From Bacteroidota bacterium (GTDB taxonomy: Bacteria; Bacteroidota; Bacteroidia; Bacteroidales; F082), in contig WOUZ01000009.1 of the NCBI GenBank assembly GCA_009773165.1, positions 62,001-126,000 on the forward strand: a DNA stretch of 64,000 nucleotides, read 5' to 3'. Made by a program: the position numbers and the translations under genes. The notes beneath the pieces were generated by a model. That model worked only from the letters and a program-made list of their open reading frames with translations, ran no database searches and was not told where the DNA came from. This document shows positions 17,118 to 27,206 of the stretch, piece after piece (position 1 is the first letter of the stretch; every line of letters begins with the position of its first letter).

Positions 17118-19655
17118 ATGGATGCAAAATTTTCACCACAGGTGAGAGATATACTAAGTTATAGTCATGAAGAGGCTATAAGACTGGGAAACAATTATAT
17201 AGGACTTGAACATCTATTTCTGGGTATGGTTCGTGAAGGCGATGGAAAAGCCATTCAGGTGCTCAAATACCTTGGAGTAAATATTGACGACTTCAAGAAA
17301 AAGATTGAAAACGCAATACGTAATCCCGATCAGGCCAACGCCCCTGTCACCAATATCCCATTGATGAAACAAACAGAGCGTGCGTTAAAATTTACTTACA
17401 TTGCTGCAAAAGAGATGAATTCAGATACCATTCATACTGAACACCTTATGCTTGCAATTTTAAGAGATAAAAACAATTTGATAACACAAAAGTTAGAGGC
17501 TCAGGGTATTGATTTGATAAGTTATAAGAACGAACTGCAGTTTATGATTTCGGGTGAAGAGCCAATCACAGATGCACCTAAAGCAGAATTTCCTAACGAA
17601 CCCTCGGATGAAGACGACGAGCCACGTCAAGCCGGTGCAGGTGTAAAAAAAGCTACTGATTCAAAATCAAAGACACCTGTTTTAGACAATTTTGGACGTG
17701 ATCTTACAAGAGCTGCTGAGGAAAACCGGCTAGATCCTATAGTTGGCAGAGAAAAAGAATTAGAGCGCGTTTCTCAGATTTTAAGTAGAAGAAAGAAAAA
17801 TAACCCGATTCTTATTGGTGAACCAGGAGTTGGGAAATCTGCTATTGCTGAAGGACTTGCGCTAAGAATTGTACAAAGAAAAGTATCAAGAGCTTTGTTT
17901 AACAAGCGTTTGATAATGCTTGATATAGCTTCGTTGGTTGCAGGCACAAAGTACAGAGGACAGTTTGAAGAGCGGATGAAAGCCGTGCTTAACGAAATTG
18001 AAAAGAATCCTGATGTAATCCTATTTATTGATGAGATTCACACAATTGTTGGCGCTGGCAATGCCAGCGGATCGCTTGATGCCTCTAATATGTTCAAGCC
18101 TGCCCTTGCACGGGGCGAGCTGCAGTGCATCGGAGCTACCACGCTTGATGAGTACCGTCAATACATTGAGAAAGATGGTGCTTTGGAAAGGCGATTCCAG
18201 AAAATATTGGTCGACCCCACTTCATCAGAAGAGACAATTGAGATTCTGAATAACATCAAAGAGAAATACGAAGACCATCACCTTGTAAAGTATGATGCTG
18301 ATGCTATTGAAGCCTGTGTCAAACTCACTAACAGGTATATGTCGGATCGTTTTTTGCCGGATAAAGCTATTGACGCATTGGATGAAGCTGGTGCACGGGT
18401 ACATATTAACAATATTCATGTACCGGTTGAAATAATCAACCTCGAGAATCAGATTGAAGAAACGCGTTCAAAGAAGAATAAAGCTATTCAGATTCAAAAA
18501 TTTGAGGAGGCTGCCATGTTCCGTGATAATGAACGTAAATTGGCTGATTCACTTGAGCGTGCCAAGCGTAAATGGGAAGAAGATTCTAAGATTCATCGTG
18601 AAGTAGTTACTGAAGATAATGTTGCTGAGGTAGTTGCGATGATGACCGGAATTCCTGTTCAACGTATCGCACAGAATGAAAGTGACCGGTTGTTGCACAT
18701 GGAGCAAGACCTGGAAGGCTCAGTTATTGGTCAGAATGATGCTATTAAAAAAGTGGTTAAGGCAATACGACGTAACCGCGCAGGGTTAAAAGATCCAAAC
18801 AAACCGATTGGCACTTTTATATTTCTTGGTCCAACCGGTGTTGGTAAAACATACCTAGCCAAAGTGTTGGCTAAGTATATGTTTGACACAGAAGAAGCTC
18901 TCGTCCGCATCGACATGAGTGAATACATGGAGAAATTTGCTGTTTCACGTTTGGTAGGGGCACCTCCCGGATACGTTGGATATGAAGAAGGTGGACAATT
19001 GACAGAAAAAGTCAGGCGCAAGCCCTACTCAATTGTTCTTCTCGATGAAATAGAAAAGGCACATCCTGATGTGTTTCATCTTTTGCTTCAAGTACTTGAC
19101 GATGGTGTATTAACAGATAGTTTAGGCAGGCGGGTTGATTTCAAGAATACAATAATCATCATGACTTCCAACATCGGCTCTCGTCAGCTTAAAGACTTTG
19201 GTCAGGGTGTTGGATTTAGCACAGGCGCACGACAAGCCACTAAAAACACTTTTTCGCAAGGTGTTATCGAAGGCGCTCTGCGTAAAGCCTTTGCTCCTGA
19301 ATTTCTGAACAGGATTGATGATGTTGTCATTTTTGATTCTCTTATAAGGGAGGATATTCATAAAATTATTGATATTGAACTCAGTCATCTGTACAAACGT
19401 GTTAGTGAAATGGGTTATTTGCTCGAACTGAGTGATAAAGCCAAAGATTTTATTGTTGAAAAGGGCTGGGATGAACAATTTGGTGCCCGTCCACTCAAAC
19501 GAGCAATTCAAAAATATGTAGAAGATGCTTTGGCAGAAGAAATCATTCGAACAAAGTTGCATTCGGGAGACAAAATAATGCTCGATTTTGATGTCGAAAA
19601 AGTAGAAATTACTATTCACGTTGAGAAGAAACAAGAAGAAATTTCAGAAGGATAG
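17118..19655 (+). CDS. clpC: ATP-dependent Clp protease ATP-binding subunit ClpC
   Basis: ClpC is a hexameric unfoldase that feeds proteins to ClpP. The 845-residue protein has an N-terminal double Clp repeat (to about 145), AAA+ domain 1 with [13 protein letters not shown] near 233, a middle domain with a UVR motif near 443-485 ([19 protein letters not shown] and following), and AAA+ domain 2 with [12 protein letters not shown] near 571. The VGF loop in GQGVGFST near residue 697 is the ClpP-docking tripeptide, so it is a protease partner and not ClpB. Adaptor genes such as mcsAB/ctsR are absent nearby, as usual outside Firmicutes. A single gene with its own promoter and terminator. Confidence 0.96.
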   Translation: MDAKFSPQVRDILSYSHEEAIRLGNNYIGLEHLFLGMVREGDGKAIQVLKYLGVNIDDFKKKIENAIRNPDQANAPVTNIPLMKQTERALKFTYIAAKEMNSDTIHTEHLMLAILRDKNNLITQKLEAQGIDLISYKNELQFMISGEEPITDAPKAEFPNEPSDEDDEPRQAGAGVKKATDSKSKTPVLDNFGRDLTRAAEENRLDPIVGREKELERVSQILSRRKKNNPILIGEPGVGKSAIAEGLALRIVQRKVSRALFNKRLIMLDIASLVAGTKYRGQFEERMKAVLNEIEKNPDVILFIDEIHTIVGAGNASGSLDASNMFKPALARGELQCIGATTLDEYRQYIEKDGALERRFQKILVDPTSSEETIEILNNIKEKYEDHHLVKYDADAIEACVKLTNRYMSDRFLPDKAIDALDEAGARVHINNIHVPVEIINLENQIEETRSKKNKAIQIQKFEEAAMFRDNERKLADSLERAKRKWEEDSKIHREVVTEDNVAEVVAMMTGIPVQRIAQNESDRLLHMEQDLEGSVIGQNDAIKKVVKAIRRNRAGLKDPNKPIGTFIFLGPTGVGKTYLAKVLAKYMFDTEEALVRIDMSEYMEKFAVSRLVGAPPGYVGYEEGGQLTEKVRRKPYSIVLLDEIEKAHPDVFHLLLQVLDDGVLTDSLGRRVDFKNTIIIMTSNIGSRQLKDFGQGVGFSTGARQATKNTFSQGVIEGALRKAFAPEFLNRIDDVVIFDSLIREDIHKIIDIELSHLYKRVSEMGYLLELSDKAKDFIVEKGWDEQFGARPLKRAIQKYVEDALAEEIIRTKLHSGDKIMLDFDVEKVEITIHVEKKQEEISEG

Positions 19656-19677
19656 AAATATTAGTTAACAGTTTGAA

Positions 19678-19706
19678 AGCCTGTGTTTTACAACACGGGC
19701 TTTTTT
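19678..19706 (+). terminator. Intrinsic terminator after clpC
   Basis: A 10-bp stem with one G-U pair (19678-19687 with 19692-19701) and a 4-base loop is followed by six T. Confidence 0.9.
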
Positions 19707-19742
19707 GTAATCTTTCTAAATTGGAGGTACATCAAGACCAGT

Positions 19743-19775
19743 TTGAATGAGATAAATAGAAAATTGCTAAGTTTG
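19743..19775 (+). promoter_or_regulatory. Promoter of the 592-residue acyl-CoA dehydrogenase
   Basis: TTG at 19743-19745 (part of GTTTG) is followed after 22 bases by TAAGTTTG at 19768-19775, a full -7 match. The ATG lies 20 bases further on. Confidence 0.55.
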
Positions 19776-19795
19776 CCGCACTTAAAACTATTTTT

Positions 19796-21574
19796 ATGAC
19801 CAAAAATGCAGTGATAAAGGGAGGAGAATTCCTCGTCAAAGAAGTTGAAATAGCAGATGTTTTCATCCCTGAAGAATTCGATGATGAAACTAAAATGATT
19901 GTGGATAGTTGCAAGGATTTCCTTGACAATGAAATATTTCCAAATCTCGAAAGAATTGACAAACAAGAAATCGGACTGATGGCAAGTTTGCTTAAGAGTG
20001 CTGGCGAGTTGGGGCTGTTAGGTTTATCAGTTCCTGAGTCATTTGGTGGATTTGAGCAGTCATTCCTGACAATTATGCGTGCAAATGAAGCACTTGGTTC
20101 AGGTTATTCTTATTCTGTAGCTATTATGGCACATACAGGAATTGGAACTTTGCCAATTCTTTATTATGGAAATGAAGACCAAAAAGCAAGATACATACCC
20201 AAGCTTGCAACAGGCGAACTAATGGCTGCCTATTGTCTTACTGAGCCCGGAGCAGGATCCGATGCCAATTCAGGAAGGACACGTGCTGTTTTGTCAGAAG
20301 ATGGGAAACATTATATTCTCAATGGGCAGAAAATGTGGATCACTAATGGTGGCTTTGCAGATGTACAGACTGTTTTCGCCAAAATCGATAATGACAGGGT
20401 GCTTAGCGCCTTTATCGTTGAGCGTGATTGGGAAGGCGTAAGTATGAATCCGGAAGAAAAAAAGATGGGGATCAAGGGTTCTTCAACAAGACAGATATTT
20501 TACAACGATGTAAAAGTCCCGGTTGAGAATATGCTTGGAAAACGTGGCGAAGGATTCCGAATCGCTTTAAATATTCTTCATTTGGGACGAATCAAACTGG
20601 GTGCTACAGTTATAGGAGGTGCAAAAAGAGCAATCTTACATTCGGTTAATTATGCCAATGAGCGTAAACAGTTTGGTAAATCAATAGCCGAATTTGGAGC
20701 TATCAAACATAAATTAGCACAACAAGTAGTTCGTACATTTGCCACTGAATCAGCTGTTTACAGAGCCAGCAAAGATATTCAGGATAATATCCTGCGAATG
20801 AAATCTGAAGGTATTGAGCACGGAAGGGCAAACATTGAAGGTGTTGCTGATTATGCAATAGAATGTGCTTTGATGAAAGTATATGGTTCTGAAGCACTTG
20901 ATTTCGTCGTTGATGAAGCAGTTCAAATTTATGGTGGAATGGGCTTTTCAAGTGAAACACCAGTTGACAGAGCCTACCGCGATTCACGTATCAACAGAAT
21001 ATTTGAAGGCACAAACGAAATCAACCGCTTACTTGCCATCGATACGTTGTTGAAGCGTGGGATGAAGAATGAATTCAATCTTTTTGAAGTTGCACGTTTG
21101 GCAAGTGACAATAGAAAAAGTGTTGAACCTATTGACAACCTCCCCTATTTTGCAGAAAAACAAGCTGTAATCAAAAATCTTAAGAAAGCAGTTTTAATGC
21201 TCATTCCAGGTATTTCAGATGCCTTCGGACGAAAACTTGCTGAGGAAGAAGAAGTTATGATGAACCTGTCAGATATGCTTATGCAGGTTTATGGACTTGA
21301 ATCTACTTTCTTAAGAGTTAATAAAAAAGAAGGAATGATTGGTGGTGATGCAAATCTGATTTTTCACGACATATTGGATGTGTTGACACACGAAGCTGCT
21401 GCTATTATCTTGAAATCGGGTATTGATGCTATTGTTTCGTTTGCACCAACTGATCAACAAACCGAACTTATTGCTGATCTTCAGCGGTTAACATCGATAA
21501 ATCATACCAATGTAAAGGAAGCCCGCAGACGTATTGCTGAATTACTGATTGAAGAAAACAGGTACTGTTTTTAA
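19796..21574 (+). CDS. Acyl-CoA dehydrogenase, long form
   Basis: This flavoprotein oxidises acyl-CoA to trans-2-enoyl-CoA in beta-oxidation. The first 430 residues follow the family: AYCLTEPGAGSDANS (flavin and substrate binding), WITNGGFADVQTVFAKI, RKQFGKSIAEFGAIKHKLA and RINRIFEGTNEINR, where the Glu is the catalytic base position. At 592 residues it carries a further C-terminal helical domain like VLCAD/ACAD9-type enzymes, suggesting long-chain substrates. It is a single gene flanked by terminators, but a second acyl-CoA dehydrogenase faces it 124 bases away. Confidence 0.92.
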   Translation: MTKNAVIKGGEFLVKEVEIADVFIPEEFDDETKMIVDSCKDFLDNEIFPNLERIDKQEIGLMASLLKSAGELGLLGLSVPESFGGFEQSFLTIMRANEALGSGYSYSVAIMAHTGIGTLPILYYGNEDQKARYIPKLATGELMAAYCLTEPGAGSDANSGRTRAVLSEDGKHYILNGQKMWITNGGFADVQTVFAKIDNDRVLSAFIVERDWEGVSMNPEEKKMGIKGSSTRQIFYNDVKVPVENMLGKRGEGFRIALNILHLGRIKLGATVIGGAKRAILHSVNYANERKQFGKSIAEFGAIKHKLAQQVVRTFATESAVYRASKDIQDNILRMKSEGIEHGRANIEGVADYAIECALMKVYGSEALDFVVDEAVQIYGGMGFSSETPVDRAYRDSRINRIFEGTNEINRLLAIDTLLKRGMKNEFNLFEVARLASDNRKSVEPIDNLPYFAEKQAVIKNLKKAVLMLIPGISDAFGRKLAEEEEVMMNLSDMLMQVYGLESTFLRVNKKEGMIGGDANLIFHDILDVLTHEAAAIILKSGIDAIVSFAPTDQQTELIADLQRLTSINHTNVKEARRRIAELLIEENRYCF

Positions 21575-21589
21575 TCTATATAAAACTAA

Positions 21590-21624
21590 AAAGAGGTTGC
21601 CGGAATCCGACAACCTCTTTTTTT
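21590..21624 (+). terminator. Intrinsic terminator between convergent acyl-CoA dehydrogenase genes
   Basis: A stem of about 12 bp with one mismatch (AAGAGGTTG... with ...CAACCTCTT) and a short loop is followed by eight T. An A-run precedes it, so it may also act on the minus strand. Confidence 0.88.
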
Positions 21625-21697
21625 ATGAAATGATTTGATCTAACTCCAGCAAGTATAATTTCCTGGACAAAACCATTTAATTATACACAGCTTGATC

Positions 21698-22840
21698 TTA
21701 CTTTAAAATACTTTTAGAGATGACCACACGCTGAATCTGGTTCGTGCCTTCATAAATCTGGCAAAGTTTTGCGTCGCGCATCATTTTTTCTACAGCAAAT
21801 TCTGTACTGTATCCTTCGCCACCCATCACCTGAACAGCATCAGTAGTCACTTTCATACCCATATCAGAAGCATACATTTTCGACATTGCTGAAAGTTTAC
21901 TCGCTGATTTAAGTCCGTTGTCGTAAGCCCATGCAGCGTACCAAGTCATCAGACGGCCAGCCTCAACTTCGGTAGCCATATCTGCAAGCATAAAACTAAC
22001 ACCTTGATTAGCAGTGATTGGAGCTCCAAACTGAATACGATGTTTTGCCCAATGCAATGCCGTTTCATAAGCAGCACGTGCATTGCCGACACTTAAGGCT
22101 GCAACTCCTGTTCGTGTACGGTCGAAAGTTCTCATAGCGATAGGAAAGCCAGAACCTTCATCGCCCAGACGGTTTGCTTCAGGAATTTCAACATCATGGA
22201 AAATGAGTTCGTTCTGAACAGATGCTTTTTGACCCATTTTTTGAAGGCGTGGTTTTATCTCCAGGCCAGGACTATCAGTAGGAACAACAAAGGCAGTAAG
22301 GCTGCGAGCTCCCTTTTCGGGGTTTGTCAAAGCGAAAACGGTAATAAAGGAAGAAACCTCCGCATTTGTGATATAGCGCTTATGTCCGTTAAGGAGGTAT
22401 TTATCGCCATGTTTAATAGCAGTAGATTTAATTCCTGCAACATCTGAACCAGCGTTTGGCTCGGTTAAAGCATAAGCTGCTACTGCTTTCTGCTCATTAA
22501 TCTGTCCGAAAAAGCGCTTTTGCTGATCTTCATTGGCAGCAAGATAAAGTGGAGTTAAAGCCAATGTATTTGCATCGATCGATATACCTATTCCGATACA
22601 TCCTGCTCCTAATTCTTCCGAAGCAATTGCCCCATCAAAAATCGAATAGTCGTTACCTCCAAACTTTTTAGGCATTGGCCCGTTCATAATTCCTTCAGCA
22701 TATGCTGCTTTTACTACCTCCCAGGGAAACTCGGCAAGTTGATCATATTTTAAGCGATTAGGTATCACATATTGTTGAACGAAATCGTGATACTTTTGTT
22801 TGATAGCTTGCTGACGCTCGTCAAGTGAAAATCCAATCAT
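21698..22840 (-). CDS. Acyl-CoA dehydrogenase, short form
   Basis: The 380-residue enzyme has the standard family length and motifs: AAYALTEPNAGSDVAGI, YITNAEVSSFITVFALT, RIQFGAPITANQGVSFMLA and the C-terminal LCQIYEGTNQIQRVVISKSI with the catalytic Glu. It resembles short/medium-chain or branched-chain acyl-CoA dehydrogenases (butyryl-CoA type). No electron-transfer flavoprotein genes are nearby. It converges with the long form and is transcribed alone. Confidence 0.93.
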   Translation of the reverse strand: MIGFSLDERQQAIKQKYHDFVQQYVIPNRLKYDQLAEFPWEVVKAAYAEGIMNGPMPKKFGGNDYSIFDGAIASEELGAGCIGIGISIDANTLALTPLYLAANEDQQKRFFGQINEQKAVAAYALTEPNAGSDVAGIKSTAIKHGDKYLLNGHKRYITNAEVSSFITVFALTNPEKGARSLTAFVVPTDSPGLEIKPRLQKMGQKASVQNELIFHDVEIPEANRLGDEGSGFPIAMRTFDRTRTGVAALSVGNARAAYETALHWAKHRIQFGAPITANQGVSFMLADMATEVEAGRLMTWYAAWAYDNGLKSASKLSAMSKMYASDMGMKVTTDAVQVMGGEGYSTEFAVEKMMRDAKLCQIYEGTNQIQRVVISKSILK

Positions 22841-22924
22841 GATAGTTTTGTTTTAAGATGAAGTATTTTTTTTAATTCAATGCAAATATGCAACTATTTA
22901 AATGTAAATCCAAACAGATTTTTA

Positions 22925-22955
22925 TTGCCAAAATCTTCGGAATGTTGTAATTTAG
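22925..22955 (+). promoter_or_regulatory. Promoter of the unknown 237-residue protein gene
   Basis: TTG at 22925-22927 and TAATTTAG at 22948-22955, one mismatch from TAnnTTTG, are 20 bases apart. The ATG is 25 bases downstream. Confidence 0.45.
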
Positions 22956-22980
22956 ACCCAACCTTTTAAAACATAATTCG

Positions 22981-23694
22981 ATGAATAAATACACTATGGA
23001 ACGGTTTGGCGGACTGATCAAAGAAGAGGCGCTAACTTGCATTGAAAATGAATTACTATTTCCTGACACCTGTGTTCTGGAATCTGTTTCACCTTTTTCG
23101 GGATATTATTATGATGTCTCAGATCAAAAACCACTTTATTTGTATGTGATGCTCGAAGGTAGCGCTACTTTCTGGCATGTATTGCCTGTTATTGAAAAAG
23201 TTAAGCAAAAAGCTGGTTTTTATTTTGATGCTGCTTTTGGTGAAATTTCATTTTCTGATCATACGCATTGTTATACGATTCGTGTTCGGGATCTAGATAA
23301 TTACAACCAAATTGCTGATCTTCAAAAACTTCTGAAAGAAGAAGGTCTACTGCTTAGGAAAAAATCAAGAAAAATCTATCAGATTCCAGGGACAATCCGG
23401 CTAGAGAAATTCTTCTATTTTGATTCATGGGGCGAAAATATGTTTCTCGACAAGCAGCAGGATCATCATGGGTATTTTGAAATATCGAAAGAATTAACCT
23501 GGGATTCACTCAAGAAATTAAGTCAGGAAGTCAAGTTTGAGACAAGTCTGCTGTATTTTGATGCTGCCCTCGCCTATTATTTTGAAGAAGGCGAGATAAA
23601 GCACCTGATTCGTATTTACAAAGAAAACCTAACAAGTGAAAAACTCAAAGCAATAAAGGACCGTTATTATATGCTTATCGACAAATTTAAATAG
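22981..23694 (+). CDS. Protein of unknown function, 237 residues
   Basis: I do not recognise this protein. It has no signal peptide, no membrane segment and no familiar motif. It is rich in aromatic residues (GYYYDVSDQKPLYLYVML, RLEKFFYFDSWGENMFLDKQ) and acidic residues, and looks like a single globular cytoplasmic protein. Clear codon structure, a promoter-like sequence and tight packing between genes support a real gene. It converges with truA and diverges from the short acyl-CoA dehydrogenase, so context gives no hint of function. Confidence 0.75.
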   Translation: MNKYTMERFGGLIKEEALTCIENELLFPDTCVLESVSPFSGYYYDVSDQKPLYLYVMLEGSATFWHVLPVIEKVKQKAGFYFDAAFGEISFSDHTHCYTIRVRDLDNYNQIADLQKLLKEEGLLLRKKSRKIYQIPGTIRLEKFFYFDSWGENMFLDKQQDHHGYFEISKELTWDSLKKLSQEVKFETSLLYFDAALAYYFEEGEIKHLIRIYKENLTSEKLKAIKDRYYMLIDKFK

Positions 23695-23746
23695 CCAAAA
23701 TTATTAGGTTACTTCTGTAAGTTTTAAGTATCTAAATTTCTGAATT

Positions 23747-24505
23747 TCAAATCATCCATATCGTTTCAGGAAATTTAACTTCCTGAAGATAGAGGGCATG
23801 TGCAGGTACTGAAAAGCCAGCTCTATTGCGGTCTTTGGCTTCAATTATTTTTCTGAAATCTGTCTCATTTATTTTGCCTTTACCAACTTCAAGCAAAGTC
23901 CCTGTGATGGCACGAACCATATTGCGGAGGAATCTGTTAGCGGTAATACGAAACACCAATTCATTCGGCTCAACTATGAAAAGGGCTTCTTTTATCTCAC
24001 AAAGATTGGTTTTTGTTTGGGAATGGAGTTTTGAAAAACTAGTAAAATCTTCATAATCAAGTAGTATTGAGGCACAATATTGCATTAAATCAAGGTTTAA
24101 GTCACCATAAACAAAGTAATGAGTATCGGTTGAAAATGGATTTTTTGTGCGTGAAATTTGATAATGATAGGTGCGTGAAATAGCATCAAAACGGGCATGA
24201 GCATCTCCTGTTACTGGCAAAACTTTTTCAATAGCGATATCCTTCGCCAGGCAATGATTCAGTTTATGTAGAAATTGAGGCGAAAGAATCAAGTCTTCAA
24301 ATTCATCACAATCGAAATGTGCATAAAAATTTCTGGCATGAACACCCGTATCGGTGCGACCGCATCCTGTCAGGCGAATTGTGGACTGTAGCTGATAGGC
24401 AAGACATTTTTCAATCTCATCCTGCACACTGGGGGCATTCTGCTGAGATTGCCAGCCATTGTATCTTTTTCCGTTGTAAGCTAATTGTAGAAAATACCTT
24501 GCCAC
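23747..24505 (-). CDS. truA: tRNA pseudouridine(38-40) synthase
   Basis: TruA turns uridines 38-40 of the tRNA anticodon arm into pseudouridine. The 252-residue protein has the catalytic loop GCGRTDTGVHA at 48-57, with nucleophile Asp52; RYFLQLAYNGKRYNGWQSQ near the start and the C-terminal FRITANRFLRNMVRAITG are the other family blocks. Length is normal. It stands alone. Confidence 0.96.
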   Translation of the reverse strand: MARYFLQLAYNGKRYNGWQSQQNAPSVQDEIEKCLAYQLQSTIRLTGCGRTDTGVHARNFYAHFDCDEFEDLILSPQFLHKLNHCLAKDIAIEKVLPVTGDAHARFDAISRTYHYQISRTKNPFSTDTHYFVYGDLNLDLMQYCASILLDYEDFTSFSKLHSQTKTNLCEIKEALFIVEPNELVFRITANRFLRNMVRAITGTLLEVGKGKINETDFRKIIEAKDRNRAGFSVPAHALYLQEVKFPETIWMI

Positions 24506-24742
24506 TTTTTTTTCACAAAGTTCGTTATAATCTGCAAATTAATTGCAAAATGCTTTAAATGCAATCTTAATCCTTGTTCAAAGTGGATTATACTGTATTG
24601 ATAACCAGACTAAGATACATTTTTACCAATCAATTTTCTACAACATAAGTAAATGCAATGTATGAAGATGCTGAGAAATTAAAAAAACAGTATTTTAGCG
24701 CACTGAAATTGTGCTTCTTAAGTAAAAAGAAAATATAAACTC

Positions 24743-26389
24743 ATGAAATCTGGCTTTACTCGTATCTTCTATTTTAGTCTTTTTCTCTTGTTTTTTGCTT
24801 ATAATGTTAAATCGCAAGTAGCTGTTTTTAATCCGGCAGAGTTTGAAAAAAATGAAGGAGTGATGATGGTTTGGGATTATAGCCCATCACGCGATTCAAT
24901 CATTGCAAATATTGCCAAAGCAGCCCAACAAGCTGGTAAAGTGTGGATTATCTATTACCCTGGTCAGGCTCCTGTTGATACGAGTGAGATAAGAACATAC
25001 CTGTACAGTCGAGGTGTATTATCAGATAGTTTGTTTTTTATCCCTGGTTATACTGAGACTTTGTGGATCAGAGACTTCGGTCCGATGACGCTTTATGGCA
25101 ACTTTGGACAAGGAAATGAAAGGTACATTATTGACATGGGTTATGGGACATATAACCGACCAAAAGACGACTCGATTCCTTCGCAAATCGCCAACCTTTG
25201 GAATTGGCAACAGCGCTCTCTGGGACTGGAAATTGAAGGAGGAAACCTCATTTTTGATGGATTAACGCGTGGTTTTGCTTCGACCCGAGTTTATGAACAA
25301 AACCCTGACATTAGTCCTGCGATGATCCGTAACATTTTAATTGACAAGTTTAACCTATTGGATTTTACTTTTCTGCAAAGCCTTGATAACAGTGGCGGTG
25401 GCATTTGGAAACATGTGGATATGTTCATGAAAGTGCTTGATTATGAAACAATTCTGGTTTCATCCTATCCAGAAAACCTGCCGGATTATAACACGTTGGA
25501 AGGAAACGTTGCAATTTTGCAAAGTCTAAGCAATCATTTCGGAAAACCTTACAATATTATCCGGATCCCTGCACCACCCAAAGCTGATGGCAGCTGGGCA
25601 ACAACTCAAAATGACGAAATGCGCACTTATACGAATTCATTGATCATTAACAACACCATTATTGTACCTTCCTATGGGTTGCCTGAATATGATATGCAAG
25701 CTTTGCAGATTTATAATGAAGCAATGCCCGGATATAAAATAATAATGGTTGATGCTCAGCAATTAACCGTATTGGGAGGAGCAATTCATTGTGTAACAAA
25801 AGAAGTTCCAGCTGAAAACCTAATACGCATAATTCATAGGAAAGTAACTGGTAAACAAGAATTTACGCCAGAGATGTATATTTACAGTAATTGCGAATCT
25901 AATTCCGCTCTTCAGGGAATGTGGCTTTATTACAAGATAAACGACCAGGAACAATACACCAGAATCCCTGTCTATATGGCATGTCCTCAGAATATTGGAA
26001 TTATTGAGGGGTTGATGCCAGGCGATAAAGTTCATTATTACCTTGAAGGCGTTTCTGTTAACGGTTCTTCAACCTATCCTGCAGGTGCTCCGGCAGCTAA
26101 TTTTACTTTCTGGTTTGATTCAACAGTTGGAACTACTGAGGAATTTATAAAACGAGACAAACTACACATCACACCACAGCCATCAGTCGGTTCTTTTTCC
26201 ATTTTCACTACCTCAGACTTCAGTGATGGTCAGTTAGAGATTTACACTATGAACGGGCAACTTTGTTTCAATCAACCTTACAGGCAAGGTGAATTAGTTG
26301 TAACAAATTTACCTTCGGGGATTTATTTTGTTCAGTTAAAAAGTGAGTTAAAAGTATGGCGCGAAAAAATTCTTATTCAAAGATTTTAA
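24743..26389 (+). CDS. Secreted peptidylarginine/agmatine-deiminase-family protein with T9SS tail
   Basis: The 548-residue protein starts with a signal peptide (cleavage near SQ at 24-25). Residues 28-370 form a guanidino-group-modifying domain of the Porphyromonas-type PAD family. The expected active-site set is complete: Asp111 in LWIRDFGPM, EGGN at 165-168, His224 and Asp226 in WKHVDMFM, Asn298 and nucleophile Cys350 in GGAIHC. Such enzymes turn arginine (in peptides) or agmatine into citrulline or carbamoylputrescine. Residues 375-460 are a beta-domain, and the last 75 residues end with SGIYFVQLKSELKVWREKI, a type A Por-secretion tail. It should therefore reach the surface or medium by T9SS. 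A free-agmatine enzyme would be cytoplasmic, so a peptide substrate is more likely. Confidence 0.88.
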   Translation: MKSGFTRIFYFSLFLLFFAYNVKSQVAVFNPAEFEKNEGVMMVWDYSPSRDSIIANIAKAAQQAGKVWIIYYPGQAPVDTSEIRTYLYSRGVLSDSLFFIPGYTETLWIRDFGPMTLYGNFGQGNERYIIDMGYGTYNRPKDDSIPSQIANLWNWQQRSLGLEIEGGNLIFDGLTRGFASTRVYEQNPDISPAMIRNILIDKFNLLDFTFLQSLDNSGGGIWKHVDMFMKVLDYETILVSSYPENLPDYNTLEGNVAILQSLSNHFGKPYNIIRIPAPPKADGSWATTQNDEMRTYTNSLIINNTIIVPSYGLPEYDMQALQIYNEAMPGYKIIMVDAQQLTVLGGAIHCVTKEVPAENLIRIIHRKVTGKQEFTPEMYIYSNCESNSALQGMWLYYKINDQEQYTRIPVYMACPQNIGIIEGLMPGDKVHYYLEGVSVNGSSTYPAGAPAANFTFWFDSTVGTTEEFIKRDKLHITPQPSVGSFSIFTTSDFSDGQLEIYTMNGQLCFNQPYRQGELVVTNLPSGIYFVQLKSELKVWREKILIQRF

Positions 26390-26493
26390 AAAAGAAGTGT
26401 TTAACTCCCTATAAATGAATCTTCTATCTTTTAATATTTTTACTTGAATCTGGTATTACCCCAATTAGCAATCAGAAAAAGGATTTGTAATAA

Positions 26494-27174
26494 ATGATTT
26501 ACCAACTTGGCTCATCCTTTGATTTTCCGCCCGCAGCAAAAGCGAATAAAGACGGGCTCCTGGCAATTGGTGGTGACCTCCATCCAGAAAGAATCCTGGC
26601 TGCATACCGTAAAGGAATTTTTCCATGGTTTGAAGAGGGACAACCATTTCTTTGGTGGTCACCAAATCCAAGAATGGTTTTGATACCGGATAATGTTTTG
26701 ATTTCCAAAAGTATGCGGAAAATTCTTCGCGATAATGTATTTAAGATACGATTTGATACTTCTTTTACAAAAGTAATGGAAGCATGTGCGAAAACCGACC
26801 GCATAGGTCAAGATGGAACATGGATTACATCCGACATGATACAAGCATATTCTGCGTTGCACGAAATGGGTTATGCTCATTCTGTTGAGGCATACAACAC
26901 TAGAAATGAGCTGGTTGGAGGGCTTTATGGATTAGCAATTGGAAAGATTTTCTTTGGAGAATCTATGTTTCATCTGGAGTCGAATGCATCGAAAGCTGCT
27001 TTTATAAATCTGACAAATTTTCTTCAAAAAAAAGGTTTTCAATTGATTGATGCACAGCAAGATACCGATCATTTAAGAAGTCTGGGAGCAGAACTTATTC
27101 CACGATCAAAGTTTTTAAGAATGGTTGAAGAATACGTAAATTTAGCTTTTACTGTTGGGAAATGGGCAACATAG
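26494..27174 (+). CDS. aat: Leucyl/phenylalanyl-tRNA-protein transferase
   Basis: Aat moves Leu or Phe from tRNA to the N-terminus of proteins starting with Arg or Lys, marking them for ClpS/ClpAP degradation. The 226-residue protein has the family core: LLAIGGDLHPERILAAYRKG, IFPWFEEGQPFLWWSPNPR and GGLYGLAIGKIFFGESMF. Length fits. No clpS is visible in the window; ClpC lies about 7 kb upstream. The promoter of the next gene overlaps its 3' end. Confidence 0.95.
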   Translation: MIYQLGSSFDFPPAAKANKDGLLAIGGDLHPERILAAYRKGIFPWFEEGQPFLWWSPNPRMVLIPDNVLISKSMRKILRDNVFKIRFDTSFTKVMEACAKTDRIGQDGTWITSDMIQAYSALHEMGYAHSVEAYNTRNELVGGLYGLAIGKIFFGESMFHLESNASKAAFINLTNFLQKKGFQLIDAQQDTDHLRSLGAELIPRSKFLRMVEEYVNLAFTVGKWAT

Positions 27175-27186
27175 CTTGTATATTTG
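27155..27186 (+). promoter_or_regulatory. Promoter of the deaminase-sirtuin-hydrolase run
   Basis: TTG at 27155-27157 and TATATTTG at 27179-27186 are 21 bases apart, a full match to the Bacteroidota promoter pattern. It lies across the end of aat and 20 bases before the deaminase ATG. Confidence 0.65.
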
Positions 27187-27206
27187 CCTCAATAAATAAA
27201 TTGTGA

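Noticed and set aside
19122-19634. 170-codon frame antisense to clpC
   Set aside because: It lies wholly inside a certain gene on the other strand, and its product has no recognisable features.
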